Assembly (NCBI GenBank): GCA_018899795.1
Contig: JAHIHJ010000082.1
Coordinates: 1-5,233 of the forward strand
Origin: Methanobacteriota archaeon
Lineage (GTDB): Archaea; Halobacteriota; Methanosarcinia; Methanosarcinales; Methanoperedenaceae
Reading direction: 5' to 3'
DNA: 5,233 nucleotides
Part shown: one piece after another, positions 1 through 5,233 of the stretch
Position numbering within the stretch: position 1 is the first letter of the stretch
Layout of the letters: each line of letters starts with the position of its first letter
Program-made: the position numbers and the translations under genes
The notes under the pieces: model-generated
Seen by the model: only the letters and a program-made list of their open reading frames with translations
The model's database searches: none
What the model was told of the DNA's origin: nothing

Positions 1-16
1 CAAACCTTTTGAAGAT

Positions 17-31
17 GGAAATTTAATATAT
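17..31 (+). promoter_or_regulatory. Archaeal BRE/TATA promoter of the carbamate kinase gene
   Basis: GGAAA at 17-21 resembles a purine-rich BRE and runs straight into the TATA-like TTTAATATAT at 22-31. Archaeal TATA boxes are centred about 26 nt before the transcription start, which places the start at about 52-53. That is exactly the ATG at 53, so the message is probably leaderless. The upstream ATG at 32 overlaps the end of the box and would not be transcribed. Confidence 0.6.
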
Positions 32-52
32 ATGGCGACAATATTAATGAAT

Positions 53-976
53 ATGAGAACGATCGTGATCGCAATAGGCGGGAATGCGATATTGAACCCT
101 GCAAAGGGGGATCCGCAGGAGCAGCAGAGGCTGATAGACATTACAGCAGGGGAGATAGTGGAGATCATCCAGAAAGGTTTCGATGTCATCCTCACGCACG
201 GCAACGGACCCCAGATAGGAAACATCCTTGCGATGCAGGAGGAATGCGGTCTTGTCCACCCGCAGCCCCTTGACGTGTGTGGAGCGCAGACGCAGGGTAT
301 GCTTGGTTATTCCCTGCAGCAGTCCATCGACAACAGATTGAAAGAGAAAGGGATCATTAAACAGGTCGTGACAGTATTGACGCAGGTGCTTGTGGATGAT
401 TCCTGTGCTTCCTTTGTGAACCCGACAAAGCCCATAGGTCTTTATTTTCCTGAATTCAAGGCGCGAAAGTTAATAGAACAGGGAATACGGATGATAAAGG
501 ATACGAAAGGGTACAGGCGCGTGGTGGCATCACCCATGCCTGAAAAGATAATAGAGGAAGAAGCGATAAAAAAACTTGTTCATGCCGGAATTATCGTCAT
601 TGCCGCAGGCGGGGGCGGGATACCCGTTGTCAGGAAGAACGGTCTCCTCGTCGGTGTCGAAGCAGTGGTAGATAAAGACCTGACGGGCAGTTTGCTTGCG
701 GCTGCCGTGGGAGCGGAGACTTTCCTTATACTTACAGATGTAGAGAAGGCGGCGCTGTTTTTTGGAAAAGAAAACCAGATGGATATTGATGAAATGACGG
801 TGAGCGAGGCAGAACGGTATATAAAAGAAGGGCATTTCGGGAAAGGCAGCATGGAGCCTAAGGTGCTGGCAGCGGTACGGTTCGTAAGATCCGGTGGAAA
901 AATGGCGATAATTTCAAGCCTTGACAAAGCGCTTCCTGCTATCGAAGGCAGGGCTGGCACAAGGATAACGATGTAA
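53..976 (+). CDS. arcC: Carbamate kinase
   Basis: This cytosolic enzyme of the amino acid kinase family interconverts ATP plus carbamate with ADP plus carbamoyl phosphate. Numbered from the ATG at 53 (307 aa, the usual family length), visible motifs are the N-terminal strand and glycine loop IVIAIGGNAI (4-13), THGNGPQIG (48-56), CGAQTQGMLGY (76-86), NPTKPIG (123-129), AAGGGGIPVV (184-193), VDKDLTGSLLA (206-216), LTDVEKA (227-233) and GHFGKGSMEPK (260-270), in the family order. An in-frame ATG at 32 would add seven residues, but family members normally start just before the IVIA strand and the ATG at 32 lies in the TATA element, so 53 is preferred. No Shine-Dalgarno precedes either start, which fits a leaderless message. 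The gene stands alone and converges on surE. No arginine deiminase or ornithine carbamoyltransferase gene is in view, so the direction in vivo (ATP from carbamoyl phosphate, or its synthesis) cannot be told. Related kinases such as isopentenyl phosphate kinase lack this motif set. Confidence 0.95.
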   Translation: MRTIVIAIGGNAILNPAKGDPQEQQRLIDITAGEIVEIIQKGFDVILTHGNGPQIGNILAMQEECGLVHPQPLDVCGAQTQGMLGYSLQQSIDNRLKEKGIIKQVVTVLTQVLVDDSCASFVNPTKPIGLYFPEFKARKLIEQGIRMIKDTKGYRRVVASPMPEKIIEEEAIKKLVHAGIIVIAAGGGGIPVVRKNGLLVGVEAVVDKDLTGSLLAAAVGAETFLILTDVEKAALFFGKENQMDIDEMTVSEAERYIKEGHFGKGSMEPKVLAAVRFVRSGGKMAIISSLDKALPAIEGRAGTRITM

Positions 977-1023
977 TATTCATAGGTTATCGGTTAAGGA
1001 AATTAACATGCTTGCTATGAATA
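977..1023. repeat. Nested coaxial inverted repeat between convergent genes, possible two-way 3'-end structure
   Basis: Beginning at the base after the carbamate kinase stop codon, TATTCATAG (977-985) is perfectly inverted as CTATGAATA (1015-1023). Inside, GTTAA (993-997) pairs with TTAAC (1003-1007) around a GGAAA loop. Both stems share the same centre, position 1000, leaving a symmetric 7 x 7 internal loop. A hairpin can form in transcripts from either strand. No clear T-run follows on either side (only GTTATTT after it on the + strand), so it is not a classic intrinsic terminator. It could protect the 3' ends of both messages, halt convergent transcription or bind a dimeric protein. Confidence 0.45.
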
Positions 1024-1059
1024 GTTATTTCATGAAACGAGAACAATATTTACAGGATT

Positions 1060-1845
1060 TTAAAGCAGCCCTTCTATCTCCCTGAAATCCACCCTGGCTG
1101 TTGAATCAAGCGACAGCGGCGTCACTGAGATATGTCCATTTTTCATTACAGCCCTGACGTCAGTCCCTTCTTCCGCATCGCGGATAAGTTCCCCGTTAAT
1201 CCAGTAGTATGGTCTGCCCCTGGGGTCAAAGCGCTCCTCCACGCCTGTTATGAATATTTTTCGCGCAAGTCTTGTTATCTCTATCTCTGTATCCATGGCT
1301 GCATGCCTTGGTATATTGACATTGAGAAGATCAACACCTTCGGGAAGCCCTTTCTCAAGCACGTTTTTCGCTATCCTGTTCACGATCCTGACACCCACTT
1401 CAAAGTCATAACTGTAAGCGCGGTGATCATCGAACTTATCGCCCTCATCCAGCACCTGTATGGAAGCTGCAATGGCAGGTATCCCGTAGCTTGCGGCTTC
1501 AAGCGCTGCGCCTATCGTTCCGCTTGTGGTCACAGTGTCCGTACTGATGTTCTCACCCACGTTGAAACCAGAGAGCACAAGGTCCGGGTTCTCTTTCATT
1601 ATTACAAAAATACCAAGAATGACAGAATCAGTAGGAGTGCCTGCAACAGCATGCGCCCTGAAACCGTTCACATTAGCATCAGATACACGCAGAGGTTCAA
1701 AAATGGATATTCCCCGCCCCACGCCGCTTTTTTGCGAGGAGGGTGCAACTACGGTCACATCTCCAAGGTCTTTTACACTATCGTATGCGGCTTTAAGACC
1801 AGTGGAATATACTCCGTCGTCGTTGGTAAGAAGTATCTTTTTCAT
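1060..1845 (-). CDS. surE: 5'/3'-nucleotidase SurE
   Basis: SurE is a metal-dependent cytosolic phosphatase that removes phosphate from 5'- and 3'-nucleoside monophosphates; some homologues also cut short polyphosphate. The 261-aa product has the usual family length. The metal and catalytic residues are present: LLTNDDG (5-11, D9 and D10), SGVGRGIS (40-47, with S40 matching the conserved serine), AVAGTPTDSV (66-75) and SGFNVGENISTDTVTTSGT (92-110, with N95 the conserved asparagine), followed by GAALEA and the GIPAIAAS segment. The usual YSGT before the last motif reads TSGT here, a mild departure. The ATG lies within the Thg1 stop region: ATGA at 1845-1842 serves as start of surE and, one base on, stop of thg1, so translation is probably coupled. 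Only a weak, close GGTG (1851-1848) precedes the start, which agrees with coupling. It is the last gene of the PRC-thg1-surE operon. Confidence 0.95.
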   Translation of the reverse strand: MKKILLTNDDGVYSTGLKAAYDSVKDLGDVTVVAPSSQKSGVGRGISIFEPLRVSDANVNGFRAHAVAGTPTDSVILGIFVIMKENPDLVLSGFNVGENISTDTVTTSGTIGAALEAASYGIPAIAASIQVLDEGDKFDDHRAYSYDFEVGVRIVNRIAKNVLEKGLPEGVDLLNVNIPRHAAMDTEIEITRLARKIFITGVEERFDPRGRPYYWINGELIRDAEEGTDVRAVMKNGHISVTPLSLDSTARVDFREIEGLL

Positions 1846-2630
1846 TGCACCAAGATAGATGTTGAATAAAATAAACCTGTGCCTTCAGATATCAGCCGAC
1901 TTATAAGCGCCTTTCCTTCATCGCTTTTGAAGATCGGCGTGTTCCATTCCTGGATTATCTTTCTCCTTTGCGTTATGACACCGGTCTTTTTTATAGGGTC
2001 GTATCCCTTTTTATCATACGTTTCCCTGAAGATCAACACCCCGCATCTCTGCCATGCGGGTGTCTCTGCAAGGTTGATGCCGTGCTTGAACACAAGTTCA
2101 TGAATTGCGCTCGCGTTCATATTCTTAAGCTGCACGGCAGCTTCATTCTCTGAAAGACCGGTTTTGCGCAGCGTATAATACCCGTAAGAGCTTACATGGT
2201 TCCTCCAGGTCTCAGCCTGTCTCCATAAGAGGTACCTGTAGATGTCTTCTTTTCCAAGCGGTATGACGCGTGAATCGAAGGATACGGGTTTTTCCAGCGC
2301 CAGAAGGATCGTAAGCTCGGATGAGAAGAAGCTCGGGATTATCGAATCGATCTTCTCTATCCTGTTATTGTACGGTATTTCGAGAAAAAAGAGAGTGATC
2401 TCATCTGAGAACGTGAAGGCGAGCAGTGGGTTTAGACCGCTGTCCCTGAAGAAACTTTCCACGCAATTCGCCATGGCTCTGGCGAATCTTTCATCGTAAG
2501 GTTTTTTGAACTCCGAAAGAGCGCGACGAAAGCCCCTTCCATCTATCCTGACCGCGAAGGGAGGGAAGACCCGAAGGTCAGAGTATATCTCCCTTTCTTT
2601 CATCTCATTATCTGAAAAATCATCATTCAC
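1842..2630 (-). CDS. thg1: tRNA(His) guanylyltransferase family protein (archaeal Thg1-like protein)
   Basis: Thg1-family enzymes add nucleotides to RNA in the 3'-to-5' direction. Archaeal members typically add G-1 to tRNA(His) opposite C73 or repair truncated tRNA 5' ends using the template strand. The 262-aa product shows FAVRIDGRGF (25-34, with D30 and G31 as metal ligands), AFTFSDEITLFF (71-82, with D76 and E77 matching the second carboxylate site), and RQAETWRNHVSSYGYYTLR (137-155). The last stands where eukaryotic Thg1 has HINxLYN, and the divergence is typical of archaeal homologues. A C-terminal FRETYDKKGYDP segment (201-212) follows. The start used here is GTG at 2630, 3 nt after the PRC stop, with GAGGAAG at 2648-2642 upstream. 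An ATG at 2603 giving MKEREIYSDL is equally possible and matches the usual archaeal N-terminus better. The frame has no internal stop; some Methanosarcina homologues are reported to carry a pyrrolysine (amber) codon, which is absent here. Middle gene of the operon. Confidence 0.92.
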   Translation of the reverse strand: MNDDFSDNEMKEREIYSDLRVFPPFAVRIDGRGFRRALSEFKKPYDERFARAMANCVESFFRDSGLNPLLAFTFSDEITLFFLEIPYNNRIEKIDSIIPSFFSSELTILLALEKPVSFDSRVIPLGKEDIYRYLLWRQAETWRNHVSSYGYYTLRKTGLSENEAAVQLKNMNASAIHELVFKHGINLAETPAWQRCGVLIFRETYDKKGYDPIKKTGVITQRRKIIQEWNTPIFKSDEGKALISRLISEGTGLFYSTSILVQ

Positions 2631-2633
2631 GGT

Positions 2634-2930
2634 CTATTGTTCTTCCTCGTTCGAAATATTATACTCTTCGGGGATCTCTTCCGGCTTCTTGAACTGGTCT
2701 TTTACATGCCTTATAATAACGACATCGCCCACCGCAGTCACCCATCTGTAAGGGATAACGACCCCGGCTTTTGCAGTATCGAACATCTCCGGGTTCAATC
2801 GCGATACCGCGAGCCCTGACACTTTTTTCTCAGCCACTTCAAGTACGACATCATTAACTTTGCCGATATATATCCCTCTCTCAGTGTAAACATTCAAACC
2901 GAACATCGTTGAAACCTCTGCCTGCATCAT
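2634..2930 (-). CDS. Small PRC-barrel domain protein
   Basis: A 98-aa protein made almost entirely of one PRC-barrel, a small beta-barrel fold named after the photosynthetic reaction centre H subunit and also found in the rRNA-maturation factor RimM. The barrel spans about residues 4-76: FGLNVYTERGIYIGKVNDVV gives the first strands, VSGLAVSRLNPEMF the middle, and GVVIPYRWVTAVGDVVIIRH the last. An acidic tail follows (77-98, ending NEEEQ). There is no signal peptide or membrane segment, so it is probably cytosolic. Stand-alone archaeal proteins of this type include the Haloferax CdpB family, which works with SepF and FtsZ in cell division. An equivalent role here is inference; an RNA-related role is also possible given its neighbour thg1. 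Two adjacent ATGs (2930 and 2927) follow an AAGGTGAT site; the one at 2927 has the better spacing, giving 97 aa. First gene of the operon, with its own TATA element upstream. Confidence 0.88.
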   Translation of the reverse strand: MMQAEVSTMFGLNVYTERGIYIGKVNDVVLEVAEKKVSGLAVSRLNPEMFDTAKAGVVIPYRWVTAVGDVVIIRHVKDQFKKPEEIPEEYNISNEEEQ

Positions 2931-2938
2931 ATCACCTT
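2931..2938 (-). promoter_or_regulatory. Ribosome binding site of the PRC-barrel gene
   Basis: On the - strand AAGGTGAT matches the archaeal anti-Shine-Dalgarno (3' end of 16S rRNA, AUCACCUCC). It abuts the ATG at 2930 with no spacer, while the ATG at 2927 stands 3 nt away. The second ATG is therefore the more likely true start, unless both are used. Confidence 0.6.
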
Positions 2939-2960
2939 GACCAGAATATGAATGATTGCA

Positions 2961-2970
2961 ATATATAGTT
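2961..2970 (-). promoter_or_regulatory. Probable TATA box of the PRC-thg1-surE operon
   Basis: Read on the - strand the site is AACTATATAT, preceded by an A-rich stretch (ATCAATA) that could act as BRE. Its centre near 2964 predicts a transcription start near 2938, just ahead of the AAGGTGAT ribosome binding site. This gives a very short leader of about 8-11 nt. No other promoter is needed for the two downstream genes, given their 3-nt gap and ATGA overlap. Confidence 0.5.
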
Positions 2971-3024
2971 TATTGATTTTGGGGAATGTGAAATGGTTTA
3001 GTGTTAGAATCAAAAAAATGCAGC

Positions 3025-3042
3025 ACGCGGATGGACGCAGAT
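3025..3042. repeat. Period-10 imperfect direct repeat, possible dispersed-repeat fragment
   Basis: ACGCGGAT (3025-3032) and ACGCAGAT (3035-3042) differ at one base and are separated by GG, giving a 10-bp period. This composition is GC-richer than the AT-rich surroundings. Similar ACGCGGATGAACGCAGAT-type units are, to my recollection, scattered between genes in several archaeal and bacterial genomes. GATGGA (3030-3035) is also inverted as TCCATC (3047-3052), so a small hairpin with an 11-nt loop could form. Confidence 0.4.
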
Positions 3043-3071
3043 TTAATCCATCGGCGCCTCTCACAGAAAAA

Positions 3072-3090
3072 GAAATTTCAATATATATGG
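3072..3090 (+). promoter_or_regulatory. Second TATA-like element, near copy of the carbamate kinase promoter
   Basis: GAAATTTCAATATATATGG is the same as GAAATTTAATATATATGG at 18-35 apart from one inserted C. As a promoter it would start a transcript near 3110 and give hsdR a leader of about 95 nt. It may be an extra hsdR promoter. The ATG it contains opens only a 9-codon frame (3087-3116). Confidence 0.3.
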
Positions 3091-3112
3091 ATTCAACTGA
3101 TACAACCGATTT

Positions 3113-3127
3113 GTAAAGATTTAAATA
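3113..3127 (+). promoter_or_regulatory. Candidate BRE/TATA promoter of hsdR
   Basis: GTAAAGA (3113-3119) followed by TTTAAATA (3120-3127) resembles an archaeal BRE and TATA pair. The predicted transcription start is near 3149, giving a leader of about 57 nt before the hsdR ATG. The nearby element at 3072-3090 is a competing candidate, and AT-rich sequence makes chance matches common. Confidence 0.4.
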
Positions 3128-3193
3128 AATAGAATGGTATAATAACACAGACGTTGTTACTGAATAATGCAGATAATAATTTGAAAAATTTAC

Positions 3194-3198
3194 AAGGA
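3194..3198 (+). promoter_or_regulatory. Ribosome binding site of hsdR
   Basis: AAGGA lies 7 nt before the ATG at 3206, a standard spacing. It supports that ATG as the start. Unlike the carbamate kinase message, this one has a leader and a Shine-Dalgarno site. Confidence 0.55.
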
Positions 3199-3205
3199 AA
3201 ATCAA

Positions 3206-5233
3206 ATGATAACCGAAGCCGATACCTGTCGAAAATACGTTGTACCGAAACTTTACTCGTCAGGCTGGAACGATGACCAGATCAGCGAACAGAAAACCTT
3301 CACCGATGGCAGGATCGTAGTTACTGGAGAGAAATACATAAGGAAGAAACAGAAAAGATCTGACTTCTTATTGAAATATAGAAGAGACTTTTCCATAGCA
3401 GTTGTTGAGGCAAAATCTGCTTATAAGAATGCGGGTGACGGACTTCAACAGGCAAAGGAATACGCTGAAATCCTTGGCCTTAAATTTGCATATTCCACGA
3501 ACGGCAAAGGTATCGTTGAACATGATTTTATCACCGGGAAAGACACAGACCTGGAAAATTTCCCAACGCCGGATGAACTCTGGGCTAGATTCAGCCAATC
3601 AGAAGGGATTAAACCTGAAATTGCAGAAAGACTTCTTTCGCCATGCAATACCATTCCTGGAAAGATCCCCCGGTATTATCAGGAAATTGCCATCAATCGT
3701 ACCATCAAGTCTATCCTGCAGGGTAAAAAGAGAGTACTTCTGACGCTTGCTACAGGCACAGGCAAGACATTCATCTCGTACCAGATAATCTGGAAGCTGT
3801 GGAACACGCGCTGGAACAGAACAGGTGAGCATAGACGCCCGAAAGTGCTTTATCTGGCTGACAGAAATATCCTTGTTGACGACCCGAAGGACAAAACATT
3901 CGCATCCATGGGTGATGCCAGGATAAAGATAGAGGGTGAAGCCATCAAGAGCAGGGAGGTATATTTTTCAACCTATCAGGCTATCGCAAAAGATGAGCGA
4001 AGACCAGGTCTTTATAAACAATATCCCAGAGATTTTTTCGACCTTATCGTTGTCGATGAGTGTCACAGGGGAAGCGCAAAGGATGAAAGCAACTGGCGTG
4101 AAATTCTTGAATACTTTGAACCGGCATTCCAGATAGGGATGACCGCGACGCCTCTTAGAAAGGATAACAGGGATACCTATCGGTATTTCGGGAACCCGAT
4201 TTACACTTACAGTCTGAAACAGGGCATCGATGATGGTTTCCTGGCGCCGTACCGGGTTCACAGGGTCGTTTCAAGCGTTGATGCGACGGGCTGGCGGCCA
4301 ACGAAAGGAGAAAAAGATAAGCATGGCAGGGAAATCCCGGATGGTGTGTACGGAACAGGTGATTTTGAGCGGATCATTTCGTTTAAATCCAGGACAGAAG
4401 CTGTGGCTAAACATCTCTCTGATTATTTAATGAAGACAGACAGATTCGCAAAGACCATTGTTTTCTGCGTTGACCAGGAACATGCAGAGGATATGCGTAA
4501 GGCTCTTAATAACTGGAATCTTGACCTTGTGCAGCAATATCCTGATTATGTTTGCAGGGTGGTTTCTGATGAAGGAGATATCGGAAGAGGGCATCTTGAC
4601 AGGTTCCTTGAATTAGAGACCAGAACTCCTGTGATATTGACCACATCGCAGCTTCTCACCACGGGAGTTGACGCCCAGACATGTAAGAACATCGTGCTAT
4701 TCAAGGTCATTAACTCGATGGTGGATTTCAAGCAGATCATCGGAAGGGGAACGCGCGTCAGAGAAGATTACGGAAAGCTCTTTTTCACAATTCTTGATTA
4801 TACGGGAAGCGCAACACGAATGTTCGCTGACCCTGATTTTGACGGTGAACCTGCGCTGATTACAGAGGAAGAGATCGATGAAGAGGGAAATTCGATTGAA
4901 GGAAAGTATGAGGAGCTTCATGAAAAGGAAACACAGAAAGAGTCCGGCGCTTCCTCACGCGAACCTCCAAAATTATCGGACGATTCTGAAGGAGTTCCGA
5001 AAAAATATTATGTGAGTGGCGGTTTAGTTGAGATCGTTGCGGATGTGGTGTATGAACTTGATTCTGATGGGAAGAGACTTTCACCTATAAAATTCACTGA
5101 TTATACCCTGAAGCAGGTGAGAAGCATGTACACATCTTCTGCAGACCTGCGCTCGAAATGGAGCGACGGTGAACAGCGCAGACAGATATTATCCCTGCTT
5201 GAGGAGAAAGGGATCACTATTGAACATCTGGCA
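3206..5233 (+). CDS. hsdR: Type I restriction enzyme R subunit (EcoEI-like), 3' end outside the window
   Basis: HsdR is the motor and nuclease subunit of a type I restriction-modification complex: it pulls DNA in with ATP and cuts unmodified DNA far from the recognition site. The frame is open for 676 codons to the window edge. Visible parts are a PD-(D/E)xK nuclease (D53, then E68-A-K70), a Q-motif-like region (RYYQEIAINR), Walker A ATGTGKT (182-188), motif Ia YLADRNILV (216-224), motif Ib STYQA (255-259), Walker B VVDECH (DECH at 284-287), motif III MTATP (312-316), motif IV TIVFC (417-421), motif V TTGVDAQ (about 485-491) and motif VI QIIGRGTR (510-517). An acidic linker (about 553-598) leads into the start of an EcoEI-type C-terminal domain (KKYYVSGGLVEIVADVVYEL, from 599). 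All key residues are intact, so it appears functional. Family members are about 800 aa, so perhaps 100-150 residues are missing. hsdM and hsdS are not in view and would be expected to the right. Confidence 0.93.
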   Translation, partial: MITEADTCRKYVVPKLYSSGWNDDQISEQKTFTDGRIVVTGEKYIRKKQKRSDFLLKYRRDFSIAVVEAKSAYKNAGDGLQQAKEYAEILGLKFAYSTNGKGIVEHDFITGKDTDLENFPTPDELWARFSQSEGIKPEIAERLLSPCNTIPGKIPRYYQEIAINRTIKSILQGKKRVLLTLATGTGKTFISYQIIWKLWNTRWNRTGEHRRPKVLYLADRNILVDDPKDKTFASMGDARIKIEGEAIKSREVYFSTYQAIAKDERRPGLYKQYPRDFFDLIVVDECHRGSAKDESNWREILEYFEPAFQIGMTATPLRKDNRDTYRYFGNPIYTYSLKQGIDDGFLAPYRVHRVVSSVDATGWRPTKGEKDKHGREIPDGVYGTGDFERIISFKSRTEAVAKHLSDYLMKTDRFAKTIVFCVDQEHAEDMRKALNNWNLDLVQQYPDYVCRVVSDEGDIGRGHLDRFLELETRTPVILTTSQLLTTGVDAQTCKNIVLFKVINSMVDFKQIIGRGTRVREDYGKLFFTILDYTGSATRMFADPDFDGEPALITEEEIDEEGNSIEGKYEELHEKETQKESGASSREPPKLSDDSEGVPKKYYVSGGLVEIVADVVYELDSDGKRLSPIKFTDYTLKQVRSMYTSSADLRSKWSDGEQRRQILSLLEEKGITIEHLA

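Larger units (their letters stand above)
2931..3205. other. Divergent intergenic region between the PRC operon and hsdR
   Basis: This 275-bp AT-rich stretch separates the - strand PRC operon from the + strand hsdR gene. It contains the operon's TATA and ribosome binding site at the left, a period-10 repeat fragment near 3025-3042, two TATA-like sites facing hsdR (3079-3088 and 3120-3127), a weak 5-bp inverted repeat TAACA/TGTTA (3143-3147 and 3155-3159) in the predicted hsdR leader, and the hsdR ribosome binding site at the right. I see no convincing gene: an open frame covering most of it on the - strand runs through the promoter signals. No tRNA fold is apparent. Confidence 0.6.

Noticed and set aside
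580..960. 126-aa open frame on the - strand within carbamate kinase
   Set aside because: It is antisense to the conserved C-terminal half of carbamate kinase and has no recognisable domain.
1028..1037. Perfect palindrome TTTCATGAAA
   Set aside because: It is a single 10-bp AT-rich palindrome with nothing linking it to a function; chance is a sufficient explanation.
1132..1869. 245-aa open frame on the + strand opposite surE
   Set aside because: It lies wholly antisense to surE, whose metal-binding motifs are intact. Its product is rich in Cys, His and Tyr with no recognisable domain, as expected from a shadow frame.
3087..3116. 9-codon upstream open frame (MDSTDTTDL) before hsdR
   Set aside because: Its ATG lies in a TATA-like element, there is no ribosome binding site, and a transcript starting near 3149 would not contain it.
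3143..3159. TAACA/TGTTA inverted repeat in the hsdR leader as an operator
   Set aside because: Arms of 5 bp are common by chance in AT-rich DNA, and no second copy or controller-protein gene is seen.
2927..3205. 92-aa open frame on the - strand upstream of the PRC gene
   Set aside because: It covers the promoter, the ribosome binding site and the repeat fragment. The composition is that of translated AT-rich intergenic DNA and there is no domain.
3206..5233. A new defence system built around the helicase-nuclease
   Set aside because: Motif order, the N-terminal nuclease and the EcoEI-type C-terminal domain all match a standard type I R subunit. No unknown partner gene is visible in the window.

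Overview
The window looks like a piece of an archaeal chromosome, most likely from a methanogen or ANME-type member of the Methanosarcinales (a Methanoperedens-like lineage would fit). The support is BRE/TATA-type promoter elements at typical archaeal distances, a GGTGAT ribosome binding site, an archaeal-type Thg1 and a single-domain archaeal PRC-barrel protein. The lineage is an inference from gene content and style, not from a marker gene.

Layout, left to right. (1) Positions 1-976: a promoter and a complete carbamate kinase gene on the + strand, probably leaderless and starting at 53. (2) Positions 977-1059: a short gap between convergent genes that holds a nested, coaxial inverted repeat. 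(3) Positions 2930-1060 on the - strand: a tight three-gene operon read in the order PRC-barrel protein, tRNA(His) guanylyltransferase-like protein (Thg1/TLP), SurE nucleotidase. The first two genes are 3 nt apart and the last two overlap in an ATGA. (4) Positions 2931-3205: an AT-rich divergent intergenic region with promoters for both sides and a short period-10 repeat. (5) Positions 3206 to the right edge, + strand: the first 676 codons of a type I restriction enzyme R subunit (HsdR, EcoEI-like). It is cut by the window edge, not visibly broken.

The three - strand genes appear to be housekeeping (possible cell-division or RNA-linked PRC protein, tRNA 5'-end repair, nucleotide phosphatase) and their spacing implies one transcript. 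Carbamate kinase is a separate metabolic unit with no arginine-deiminase partners in view. HsdR is the only accessory, defence-related gene, and its methylase and specificity partners are not in the window. I found no tRNA, rRNA, CRISPR array, transposase or clearly new system. The most unusual signals are small: the nested palindrome at 977-1023, two near-identical TATA elements 3 kb apart, and the period-10 repeat fragment.
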